Source: an uncultured Pseudomonadota bacterium (GTDB lineage: Bacteria > Myxococcota_A > UBA796 > CAJQPC01). From it: a stretch of 39,537 nucleotides of DNA. Location: contig CAJXRZ010000056.1 in the NCBI GenBank assembly GCA_913060515.1, positions 1 through 39,537 of the forward strand, read 5' to 3'. The position numbers and the translations under genes were made by a program. Under the pieces are notes generated by a model. The model made no database searches, was not told where the DNA came from, and was given only the letters and a program-made list of their open reading frames with translations. Shown one piece after another: positions 30,795 through 38,160 of this stretch; position 1 is the stretch's first letter, and every line of letters starts with the position of its first letter.

Positions 30795-31895
30795 CTACCA
30801 GTCCTGGCTGCGCTGCACCCAGTCGGCCAGGTTCGCGTAGCTGTAGTCGCTCACCCACCGGGGGAAGCAGTAGCCCATCAGATCGGCGTGATCGGTGGGC
30901 ACGAAGGTGCCGGTGCGGAAGTCGTAGCCCTCGGTCTCCGTCAAGCCAGTGGAGTAGGGGTACTGGGTGTCCACGCCGCCGGGGTCGCCACAGGGGGTGT
31001 GGTCCAGGCCGTGCATGTGGCCCAGCTCATGGATCAGCGTGTCCTCGGCTTTCTGGTCACCAAAGGCGGCGCCGACGGCGAACATGGCCCGGTCGCCAAA
31101 GCCGGATTCGCTGGTGCCCGTGCTGCCCTCGAAGTCCGCGCGGCTCTCAACGCCGGTGACCAGCCCGTAGTAGTAGACGTCCTGTGGAGCCTGGTCGATC
31201 TGCTCTTGCAGCTTGCCCAGCTCCACCAAGATGTCGCCGATGTCGTAGGGCTGCGTCCAGAGCACCGGGTCCCCCACGGTGATGATCACCTCTGTGGTGG
31301 GGTAGACCGCCATCACGGCGTCTCGGAAGCCATCGAGCACGGCGGGCGAGGTCTCGGGCAGGTAGCCGTCGATCTCGTAGGGGACCATGTGGATCTGGAT
31401 GCTCCCGGTCTGCTCGGCGCCCAGCTCAACGCTGCCGCTCTCTGGGAAGCGTGCGCTGGCCTGGGTCGCGCCCTCGGCCCAGAGGCTCAGGGTGTAGCGG
31501 GCATCCAAGGCCATGGCCTCGGCCGGCACCGCGATGAGCAGGCCGCCGTCCGCTTGAGCGGTGTCGCTCGGCCCAGCCACGGAGAGGGTCTGGCTGAAGC
31601 TCTGGGTGCTGCCAGCGGCGGTCCACTCCAGCTCCGCGCGCACCTCCTGGGTCTCCCAGTCTGCCGGCACGTCCACGTAGACCCGCAGCCAGGCTTGGCG
31701 ATCTGCGACCAAGGGGGCCACCCGCTCGCCTGGACGCACATCGATGCCCTCGCGCCAGAGGGGGACCTCTACAGCTTGAAACCAAGAGGCTTCGAGCAGG
31801 GTGGGCCCGCTGCTGTCCAAGGCGCCATTGCCGCTGTCGTCAGAGGTGTTCCGGGTGCAGCCGGCGGTGAGCAGGGCAAGGGTCAGCCAAGACAT
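30795..31895 (-). CDS. Metzincin-like zinc metalloprotease lipoprotein
   Basis: The 366-residue protein has a lipobox in MSWLTLALLTAGC (Cys13) and the tether TRNTSDDSGNGALDSSG. The catalytic zinc motif is H-E-L-G-H-M-H-G-L-D-H (His289, Glu290, His293, His299), an HExxHxxGxxH, followed by L-M-G-Y, a plausible Met-turn. The preceding domain (about 30-270) is beta-rich and lacks a recognised name; metalloproteases of the M66/StcE kind have similar site motifs but other flanks. It is probably a surface or secreted endopeptidase. ATG 31895 lies behind a CAACGGAGT leader. It converges with the lipoprotein gene ending at 30790. Confidence 0.85.
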   Translation of the reverse strand: MSWLTLALLTAGCTRNTSDDSGNGALDSSGPTLLEASWFQAVEVPLWREGIDVRPGERVAPLVADRQAWLRVYVDVPADWETQEVRAELEWTAAGSTQSFSQTLSVAGPSDTAQADGGLLIAVPAEAMALDARYTLSLWAEGATQASARFPESGSVELGAEQTGSIQIHMVPYEIDGYLPETSPAVLDGFRDAVMAVYPTTEVIITVGDPVLWTQPYDIGDILVELGKLQEQIDQAPQDVYYYGLVTGVESRADFEGSTGTSESGFGDRAMFAVGAAFGDQKAEDTLIHELGHMHGLDHTPCGDPGGVDTQYPYSTGLTETEGYDFRTGTFVPTDHADLMGYCFPRWVSDYSYANLADWVQRSQDW

Positions 31896-31964
31896 GGGGT
31901 ACTCCGTTGAGCTCTCAAGGTAGTTGTACACGGAGTGCTTGCACAGGCGCAGATTGGCCAAAGC

Positions 31965-32030
31965 GTTCTCGCGGGTAGAACACCGTTGAAACTCAGGAAC
32001 TTGGAGCTCGCCCGTTCTCAAACTGGGAAC
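31965..32030. promoter_or_regulatory. GTTCTC/GAAC inverted boxes upstream of the metalloprotease gene
   Basis: GTTCT-CGCGGGT-AGAAC (31965-31981) and CCGTTC-TCAAACTGG-GAACGG (32012-32032) are two perfect inverted repeats between 31895 and 32036. They share GTTCTC at 31965-31970 and 32014-32019 with the boxes upstream of the TIGR02147 gene. Confidence 0.5.
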
Positions 32031-32035
32031 GGAAT

Positions 32036-32983
32036 TCAGTTTCCAGCTTCTTCGATCATCGCCCGGAGCGCCGCCTCGATTCTCTGGGGGGCAAAGCCCA
32101 GCTCCGCCTCTGCCCGGGCGTGGCTGCGGTATCGGGGCAGCATCATCTGCTCCATCGCTCCAAAGCGCCCACCGAACTTGGGCAGGCGGCTGAGCAGCCC
32201 CGGCAGGCCCTTGGGCATGGGCACGATGCGTGCTTTGCGTCCCATCAGCAGGGCGATGCGTTGGAAGATCTTGGCGTAGGGCACGTTCTCGGAGCCCAGC
32301 AGGTAGCGCCGCCCTGGCTGGGCCTGTCTCCACGCCAGCAGGTGCCCGATGCCCACGTCGTGGCCGGAGACAAAGCACTTGCCGCCAGCCGGGCTGGGAA
32401 TGACCGGCATGCGGGCGACCCGAAGCAGAGGCCCGGTCACCACGCCGCCCAAGTCTCCTGGGCCGATGACGTAGTCCGGGTTCACCATCCAGGCGCCGTG
32501 CTCCGCGACCAAGTCCTCCAGGGCCAGCTTTGTCTTCCGGTATGCGGCCCCTGTCCCGCGTATGGGCTTGCCTGGGTCTTCACTGGCCTCGTCTTCGGTG
32601 CCGGGCCTATCCAGGGGGCCAAATCCACAGGTGATGCTCGAGGAGGTCACCACTGTGGGGAGCCCACGCTCCAACACCGCTTGCGTTCCCCCGACATTGA
32701 GGGCTTGCATGCGGGCCTCTCCCCCGGGGGAGCCATCCCAGATTCCCGCCACGTGGAAGACCCCGTCCACGCCCTCGAGGGCCTGGCTCAGAGACGCTGG
32801 GTCCAGGACGCTGCTGCGCATGTGCTCAAGGCCCGCTGGCCAGCGCGGGTGCGGGGGGCCCGGATCCAAGACGCGAACGCTCACACCGCCGCGGACCAGA
32901 GCGCGGACCACTTCATGGCCTACGAACCCGGCGCCTCCGGTGACCAGAGCGCGCTTGGGCAGGGGCCTGTTGGCGGGACTCAG
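32036..32983 (-). CDS. NAD-dependent epimerase/SDR-family protein, CTG start proposed
   Basis: The product, 315 residues from the start used, is an extended SDR: ALVTGGAGFVGHEV (NAD-binding Gly motif), V-L-D-P near residue 40, VFHVAGIWDG, a T-S-S-S-I-T catalytic Ser segment, A-A-Y-R-K-T-K with Tyr-x-x-x-Lys, and N-P-D-Y-V-I-G-P-G-D. No ATG, GTG or TTG lies upstream of the Gly motif after the last in-frame stop; the first standard start would be GTG 32911, which deletes it. CTG 32981-32983 overlaps the ParA stop as CTGA; CTG 32962 is the alternative. It follows ParA in the same direction and is probably translated by coupling. Its substrate is unknown. Confidence 0.8.
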   Translation of the reverse strand: MSPANRPLPKRALVTGGAGFVGHEVVRALVRGGVSVRVLDPGPPHPRWPAGLEHMRSSVLDPASLSQALEGVDGVFHVAGIWDGSPGGEARMQALNVGGTQAVLERGLPTVVTSSSITCGFGPLDRPGTEDEASEDPGKPIRGTGAAYRKTKLALEDLVAEHGAWMVNPDYVIGPGDLGGVVTGPLLRVARMPVIPSPAGGKCFVSGHDVGIGHLLAWRQAQPGRRYLLGSENVPYAKIFQRIALLMGRKARIVPMPKGLPGLLSRLPKFGGRFGAMEQMMLPRYRSHARAEAELGFAPQRIEAALRAMIEEAGN

Positions 32984-33840
32984 AGCTGCTCAGCGAGGTG
33001 CGCGGCCAGGTCTTGGTAGTGGCTGGCGCCGCGGGAGTCTGCGTCGAAGGCGAAGATGTCCTGGCCGGCATGCTGGGCCTTGGCCAAGCTGCTGTTGATG
33101 CCGATGTGAACCGGCAACAGGGCATCGCCCCAGGTCTCTTCGATCTGGCCCACGATGGCCTGGTTCAGGGTCGTGTTGCGGCCGTCCACCCGGGTCAGGA
33201 GCACGCCCAAGACGTCGATCTCGGGGTTGAGACGGGAGGAGATCTGGGTGATGGCGCCGACCAGCTTCTCGACCCCGCTCAGGGCCAGTGGGCTGGGGTC
33301 ACAAGGGATAAGGACCTGGTCAGCGGCGACGAGGCCATTGAGGGTCAGGTTGCCCAGGTTTGGCGGGCAGTCGATGATGACCACGTCGTACCAAGTGCGG
33401 CTGACGGCCAGAGCGTCGCGCAGCACGAACTCTTTGCCGATGCGGGTGCCCAGCAAGTCCTCGGTGTGACCCAGGGAGTTGTCGATGGGGGTGACGTCCA
33501 GTCCCGGCAGGGTGGTGCCGGTGGCCACGTCCATGACCTCCATCGCGCCCTCGGAGAGCAGGGCGTCGCTCAAGCAGCCACCGCCCACGCGCACCATGTT
33601 GGAGATGGCGGTGTTGACGTGGCCCTGGGGATCCAAGTCCACCAGCAAGACGCGCTTGCCGTGGAAACGGGCCAATGCGCTGGCCAGGTTCACCGAGGTC
33701 GTGGTCTTGCCCACACCGCCCTTCTGGGCTGCCACAGCGATGACCGTGGCATTGCGTTGGCCCTTGGCGCGGACGGGCTTGGCGGTGGTGGTCTCGTTGC
33801 CGACGATGCGACGCAGGCCGGACTTGAGGAGGTTGCGCAT
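32980..33840 (-). CDS. ParA/MinD-family ATPase, no ParB neighbour
   Basis: The 286-residue protein has the deviant Walker A K-G-G-V-G-K-T-T-T (40-48), the switch V-D-L-D-P-Q-G-H, and the Walker B-like V-V-I-I-D-C-P-P (152-160). It begins with a basic extension of about 30 residues (NLLKSGLRRIV, KPVRAKGQRN) that could bind DNA or membrane. ParA ATPases position DNA, chemosensory clusters or other cargoes; without an adjacent ParB the cargo cannot be named. It is upstream of the SDR gene (CTGA overlap) and 39 bases downstream of the EEP gene. A near-perfect 22-base palindrome lies 19-40 bases upstream of its start. Confidence 0.9.
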   Translation of the reverse strand: MRNLLKSGLRRIVGNETTTAKPVRAKGQRNATVIAVAAQKGGVGKTTTSVNLASALARFHGKRVLLVDLDPQGHVNTAISNMVRVGGGCLSDALLSEGAMEVMDVATGTTLPGLDVTPIDNSLGHTEDLLGTRIGKEFVLRDALAVSRTWYDVVIIDCPPNLGNLTLNGLVAADQVLIPCDPSPLALSGVEKLVGAITQISSRLNPEIDVLGVLLTRVDGRNTTLNQAIVGQIEETWGDALLPVHIGINSSLAKAQHAGQDIFAFDADSRGASHYQDLAAHLAEQL

Positions 33841-33858
33841 TATGTAGAGCCTCAGGGC

Positions 33859-33880
33859 AGATATTGACGTGTCAACATCT
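33859..33880. promoter_or_regulatory. 22-nt near-perfect palindrome upstream of parA-like gene
   Basis: The arms AGATATTGAC and GTCAACATCT around a GT centre pair at 9 of 10 positions. The core TTGAC-GT-GTCAA is perfect. It spans the stop of the EEP gene and ends 19 bases before the ParA start. It could be an operator or a centromere-like site. It does not match the canonical parS. Confidence 0.6.
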
Positions 33881-35055
33881 TACTCGGTCTGGGGCTCCGT
33901 GTCAGCACCCATCTCTGGGGCCTCGCCGTCCATTGGCGCGTCCATCCCCTCGGTTTCGGGCTCGGGCAGCACTTCCGGCTCCGGCTCTGGCGCTGGCTCC
34001 GCGGGTGCATCTCCGATCACGAACTTGGCCCGGATGGGCAGGTGGTCGCTGATCTGGAGGGCCTCGCCGCCGATGACTTCGGCTTCGAGCACGTGGATGG
34101 GGCCACCGACGAAGACGTAGTCGATCTTGCGGTCGGGCTCGCTGGTTCCGAAGCTCAGGTAGGTGCGGTTCGCCGGGGCCAGTTGGTCCTCGAAGATCTC
34201 GCGGAGGCCGGCATCGAAGAGCACATCGACGGGGTTGTCGGAGTCGGCGTACAGGTCCCGCTCGTGCTCCAGGCGCATCTTGTCATCGCCCGGTGGGAGC
34301 AGGTTGAAGTCCCCGGCCAGAATCCAAGGCTGGCCCTCTGGGCGCGCCTCCATCCAGTCCTTGAGCTGGCCGATCTGCTTCTCCAGGGTCCCGTCCCCAA
34401 AGGAGAAGGCCGAGAGGTGGGTCACAGCGATGGCCAGGGGCAGGTCCATGCCAGAGACCGGCACCTCACCCCAGAGCAGCGCGCGCTTGAGGTTGAACAT
34501 GCGGCGTGCGCGCCCCTCATCGAGCATGGCGAGCTGGATGCGCTCTCCGCTGCTCATCTTGGTCTTGGTGAGCAGGCTCAGCTCCATGTCCACCTTGCCC
34601 AGGGCATCTCCGCTGGGCACGGGCACGTAGGGGCTCTTGTGGTAGGCCGCGCTGGTGTGGCACTTGGCGCCGGTGGCGTTGACGTAGTCCATGTGCTGGT
34701 CGATGCCGCCCGTGCGCTTTGAGCCCCGGTCGACTTCTTGGAGCAGCATCAGCTCAGGATCAATGTCCGTGAGTACCTTGTTGACCGCATCCAGGGTCCA
34801 GCGCACGTCCTCTTCAGGCACGTGTACCGCCTCGCCGCCATCGTAGAAGAACTGGTGCTTGCGGCTGGCGCCGTACTGGAGATTCCACGAGACCATCTGA
34901 AAGGGCTCGTTCTTGGTGAGTTCCTGGGTATCTGCCCCGCAGACCACCTCTGTGGGCTCGATGGGAGCGGGCTTGTGCTCGGTCCCCACGGCTGCACCCA
35001 CTGCGCCTGCGGCTGCCAAGACAACAACGCCCAATCCGATGGCCAGGTACTTCAT
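33880..35055 (-). CDS. Endonuclease/exonuclease/phosphatase (EEP) family secreted protein
   Basis: The 391-residue protein has a signal or anchor (MKYLAIGLGVVVLAAAGAVGAAVG) and the EEP fold motifs in order: V-S-W-N-L-Q-Y-G (Asn58), L-L-Q-E-V-D (Glu107), A-V-T-H-L-S, A-G-D-F-N-L-L-P, K-I-D-Y-V-F-V and S-D-H-L-P-I. These residues bind the metal and the scissile phosphate. The family includes DNase I, exonuclease III and sphingomyelinases; a secreted member could act on nucleic acids or lipids. The C-terminal 45 residues are Pro/Glu-rich and probably disordered. ATG 35055 follows a CAACGGGAGT leader. It is upstream of the ParA gene, on the same strand. Confidence 0.88.
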   Translation of the reverse strand: MKYLAIGLGVVVLAAAGAVGAAVGTEHKPAPIEPTEVVCGADTQELTKNEPFQMVSWNLQYGASRKHQFFYDGGEAVHVPEEDVRWTLDAVNKVLTDIDPELMLLQEVDRGSKRTGGIDQHMDYVNATGAKCHTSAAYHKSPYVPVPSGDALGKVDMELSLLTKTKMSSGERIQLAMLDEGRARRMFNLKRALLWGEVPVSGMDLPLAIAVTHLSAFSFGDGTLEKQIGQLKDWMEARPEGQPWILAGDFNLLPPGDDKMRLEHERDLYADSDNPVDVLFDAGLREIFEDQLAPANRTYLSFGTSEPDRKIDYVFVGGPIHVLEAEVIGGEALQISDHLPIRAKFVIGDAPAEPAPEPEPEVLPEPETEGMDAPMDGEAPEMGADTEPQTE

Positions 35056-35113
35056 GAATACTCCCGTTGAGCGGATTGTACATCGGGCATCTCGAAGCGT
35101 GTAGGCTGCCGAT

Positions 35114-36001
35114 GTGACCCTCCTGCTGCTCATCTCCTGTGTCGACTACCAAGTCTCTCGCCAACGCGAGAACGAGACCTGGGTGCAGCCGGCCCGGGAG
35201 CAAGGCCTGGACGTGCTCTGGGTGCTCGACAACAGCGCCTCGATGTACGAGGAGCAAGAGCAGCTCGCAGCGCACACCCAAGCCTTCGCCGACGGTCTGT
35301 CCCGAGTGGACATCGACCTGCGTCTGGGGGTGATGAGCACCGACGCGGAGGCGGAGCAGGACCCTGTCTGGATCACCGGGGGGCCGCAGACCCTGGCCGA
35401 TTCCTTCTCCACCGCCATCCTGAACCAGGGCTTGGGGTCCAGAGAGGAGCGGGGCTTCGACGCGGCGCTCTGGGCCATCTCTGAGCTGCGCAGTGGAGCG
35501 GACGCCGAGCTGCTCTTCTTCTCGGATGAGGACGACCAGTCCGAGGCCAGCGCCCAGACCTTGGTCGAGCAGTACAGCGCCTATACCGGGGAGCTGGGCG
35601 TCAACGCCATCGTGGGGGACCCGCCTCAGGGCTGCGCTTCCCTGGTCGCTGCCGCAGACCCGGCGCCCGTCTATCTGGAGGCCGTCGAGCTCAGCGAAGG
35701 CAGCCGCGCCAGCATCTGTGCTCTGGACTACGACGCCATGCTCTCCCGCATGGCCCTGCACGTCTTGGGACTCGAGGACCAGTTCGCGCTCGCTGAGCTG
35801 CCGGAGCTGGACACGATGGAGGTCATGCTCGACGAGGACGTGGTGCCACGGGACCCCGAACATGGCTGGTCCTACGAGGCGGGGAACAATCTCTTGGTGC
35901 TACACGGCGACTACGTGCCCTCGCCTGGGCAGGTGCTGCAAGCCAGCTACTTTGAGTGGTACGGCGCCTGGGGCGACCGCCGAGATCAGGAGGAGGAGTG
36001 A
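35114..36001 (+). CDS. VWA-domain lipoprotein
   Basis: The 295-residue protein starts at GTG 35114, with a TAG in frame three codons upstream, so the signal MTLLLLISC (Cys9) cannot be longer. The von Willebrand A domain begins V-L-W-V-L-D-N-S-A-S-M (MIDAS DxSxS at Asp39, Ser41, Ser43), continues through L-R-L-G-V-M-S-T-D-A and ends near L-L-F-F-S-D-E-D-D. The C-terminal half is beta-rich. VWA domains bind proteins through a metal at the MIDAS. It overlaps the next lipoprotein by GTGA (35998-36001), so both are made together. Confidence 0.88.
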   Translation: MTLLLLISCVDYQVSRQRENETWVQPAREQGLDVLWVLDNSASMYEEQEQLAAHTQAFADGLSRVDIDLRLGVMSTDAEAEQDPVWITGGPQTLADSFSTAILNQGLGSREERGFDAALWAISELRSGADAELLFFSDEDDQSEASAQTLVEQYSAYTGELGVNAIVGDPPQGCASLVAAADPAPVYLEAVELSEGSRASICALDYDAMLSRMALHVLGLEDQFALAELPELDTMEVMLDEDVVPRDPEHGWSYEAGNNLLVLHGDYVPSPGQVLQASYFEWYGAWGDRRDQEEE

Positions 36002-37629
36002 TCCTTCTTCTCCTGGCCTGTGCTGGTGGCTCTCGAGGAGAGCTGAGCTCCGACGTGGTCAGCATTCGTGTCACCCCCGAGGACAGCGTGCTCGAGGTGC
36101 GCAACGGACAGCCTGCCGACCTGAGCTTCCAGGCCTTCGCCACCAACCCCGATGGAGAAGAGGCACCCCTGGACCTGGTGAGCTGGAGCAGCTCCAACCT
36201 CAGCGTGGGCGAGATGGACCCCGATGGTTGGTTCCAGAGCGTGGACAGCAACGGCGGGGTCACCGAGATTGTGGCCACGCACTTGGACGTGCAGGGCAGT
36301 GTGCTGCTCACCATCGTGTATCGAGATGAGCTGCTGCTCGACGGCTTGCCTGAATCCTTGGTCCAGGCTTGGCCGGACACTGGGGCAAGCCTAGGAGGAC
36401 CGGAGCTCTCCTACCCAGAGAGTGGTGTGCGGGTCCCCCGCAATGTGGAGGGTCTTCCTTTCATTTGGGATGAGGGCGGGGCTGGGCGTGTCTACCGCTT
36501 GCGCTTCCAGAGCAACATCACAGACATCTCGGTGTACACCCAACAGGCGGACTACCGCGCCACCTCCGAGCTCTGGGCACAGATCGCGGCCGCCAACCGC
36601 AGCGGCTCCGTGCAGGTCAGCGTCACCAGCGCCGCGTGGGACGGGAGCAGTGTCACGGACCTGCAGGCCGGCTTCCCCATCGAGGTGCAGGTGGACCGCT
36701 TGGACGCTCGGGGCAGCGTTCTCTACTGGGCCACCTCCGAGCGCGGCATCCTGCGTCTGCCCTTTGGCAGCGCGGAGCCTGAGCTCTTCTGGGAGGGGCA
36801 GGATGGCGCTCAGTGCGTGGGCTGCCACGTGGTCAGCGGCGACGACATGGTGGTCTCGCATGACGGAATCAACGGGGTCTTCTCCGTGGTCGACATCTCG
36901 GACCCCGAGGACCCGGTTCAGGTGGTTGACCCCCAAGACAACAAGCGCTTCACCTTCAAGACCGTCTCGCCCGACGGCCGATACATCTTGGGGGCGGGCC
37001 AGGGCCAGCTCACCCTCTACAACCTGGAGACCGGCAGCACCGTTGGAGAGCGGGACATCGAGGGCTACGTCACCATGCCGGACTGGTCTCCGGACGGCCA
37101 GGACCTTGTCATGGTGCGGGTCCAGCAAGGACACAAGGACGACTGGGGATTTGAGTACGGCGAGATCATCCAGGTTCCGGTGCTGGATGACGGGCGCCTT
37201 GGCAATCCAGAGGTCTTGGTGGCCAGCGATGGCCAGAACAATCTGTATTACCCGGCCTACTCTCCGGACGGGGCCTGGGTGGCCTACAACCGCGCCCAGG
37301 GTGCCGCATACGCCAACAGCAACGCCCAGCTCTGGCTGAGCAGCCGCGATGGCCAGATTCAGCTTCCTTTGGACGCCGCCAACCAGGGCGGTGGCCTCCA
37401 GAACAGCTACCCCCGCTGGGGCCCGCTGCCCGATGACGACGTGCTCTGGTTGGCCTTCTCCTCCAAGCGTCAGCTTCCTTGGACCACCTTTCGCATGCCG
37501 CAGATCTGGCTCACCGCCATTGATCCTGCGCTGTTGGAACAGGACCAAGACCCCAGCTCACCGGCCTTCTGGTTGCCGGGGCAGGATGTAGAGAGTGACA
37601 ACCACCTTCCGGTGTGGTGGGATCGCTGA
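35998..37629 (+). CDS. TolB-like propeller lipoprotein with a single CxxCH motif
   Basis: The 543-residue protein, from GTG 35998 in GTGA, starts M-I-L-L-L-L-A-C; an in-frame GTG at 35956 would give a longer basic N-terminus with R-R and is the alternative. A Big2-like domain (about 15-105) follows. CVGCH is at 273-277, a heme-c attachment signature, in the context F-W-E-G-Q-D-G-A-Q. The C-terminal half has TolB/WD40-like blades (TVSPDGRYILGAG, MPDWSPDGQDLVMVR, YPAYSPDGAWVAYNR). A single heme and a propeller suggest electron transfer or a heme-linked surface protein. It is coupled to the VWA gene. Its 3' end is duplicated as a remnant at 38161-38410. Confidence 0.85.
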   Translation: MILLLLACAGGSRGELSSDVVSIRVTPEDSVLEVRNGQPADLSFQAFATNPDGEEAPLDLVSWSSSNLSVGEMDPDGWFQSVDSNGGVTEIVATHLDVQGSVLLTIVYRDELLLDGLPESLVQAWPDTGASLGGPELSYPESGVRVPRNVEGLPFIWDEGGAGRVYRLRFQSNITDISVYTQQADYRATSELWAQIAAANRSGSVQVSVTSAAWDGSSVTDLQAGFPIEVQVDRLDARGSVLYWATSERGILRLPFGSAEPELFWEGQDGAQCVGCHVVSGDDMVVSHDGINGVFSVVDISDPEDPVQVVDPQDNKRFTFKTVSPDGRYILGAGQGQLTLYNLETGSTVGERDIEGYVTMPDWSPDGQDLVMVRVQQGHKDDWGFEYGEIIQVPVLDDGRLGNPEVLVASDGQNNLYYPAYSPDGAWVAYNRAQGAAYANSNAQLWLSSRDGQIQLPLDAANQGGGLQNSYPRWGPLPDDDVLWLAFSSKRQLPWTTFRMPQIWLTAIDPALLEQDQDPSSPAFWLPGQDVESDNHLPVWWDR

Positions 37630-37641
37630 GGCATTAGGCGC

Positions 37642-37917
37642 TCAGGCTCCTTGGCTGCCCACGCCCTCAAAAGCACGCTTCCACGCCTTGGCGTCTTCTG
37701 GGCCTGCGCGCCGCACCTGGTGTACCGCCCGGCCTGGGTTGCCCCGGGTAGCCGCAGAACGGGCCTGTAGGCTGTCGAATTCTTCCATCGAAAGCAGCAC
37801 AGCAACGGTCTTCCCGCCTTGCTCCAGGCATACTTTCTCCCCACTGAGTGCGTCTTGGAGCATGGTGTCGAGCTGCTCGCGTGCTTCGGGGAGTGTGTAG
37901 GTATTGGTGTCGTGCAT
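37642..37917 (-). CDS. Phd/YefM-like antitoxin, no toxin adjacent
   Basis: The 91-residue protein starts at ATG 37917 (ACGAGG upstream). It matches the Phd/YefM layout: a short N-terminal strand (NTYTLPEAREQLDTMLQDAL), then S-G-E-K-V-C-L-E-Q-G-G-K-T-V-A-V-L-L-S-M-E-E-F-D-S-L. This domain binds DNA and pairs with a RelE/YoeB or Doc/PIN toxin. Downstream on its strand is only the stop of the convergent TolB-like gene, 12 bases away, and upstream is AT-rich non-coding DNA, so no toxin gene is visible. It may be a solitary antitoxin remaining from a lost module or acting on a distant toxin. Confidence 0.8.
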   Translation of the reverse strand: MHDTNTYTLPEAREQLDTMLQDALSGEKVCLEQGGKTVAVLLSMEEFDSLQARSAATRGNPGRAVHQVRRAGPEDAKAWKRAFEGVGSQGA

Positions 37918-38160
37918 TGTGCCTCGTTTTGGGTTCAATTAGACACGTAACACAAATCGTGCGAATTGTCACTTATTCGGTGCAAATTAGGGAGGTATTT
38001 GACTATTTGTTTCGTGTGGGTTGAGCTGGTGAAAATAGCTTTAGAATGGGGGTTTGTGGCTGAATTCGCCCTGCGTTTTGTCGCTCTCTATCTAAGAAGT
38101 TTGAAATAGTTTTGAAGGTTTGTTGTGGAGAGATGTTGGCCAGTCCGAACCACACGCTCA
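37918..38160. other. AT-rich intergenic stretch upstream of the antitoxin gene
   Basis: This stretch is visibly richer in A/T than the rest of the window (for example the Ts and As around 37980-38030 and 38090-38120). No gene with a plausible start and start signal was found. TTGTGT and TAATTG near 37945-37960 on the minus strand might be promoter parts for the antitoxin. Its composition suggests acquired or decaying DNA. Confidence 0.5.

Noticed and set aside
32036-32911. Epimerase starting at GTG 32911
   Set aside because: That start would remove the Gly-rich NAD-binding motif, which is present in frame just upstream.
33859-33880. parS site or rho-independent terminator at the ParA palindrome
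   Set aside because: It differs from the conserved parS sequence, and no T-tract follows on either strand; it is kept as an unassigned operator-like site.
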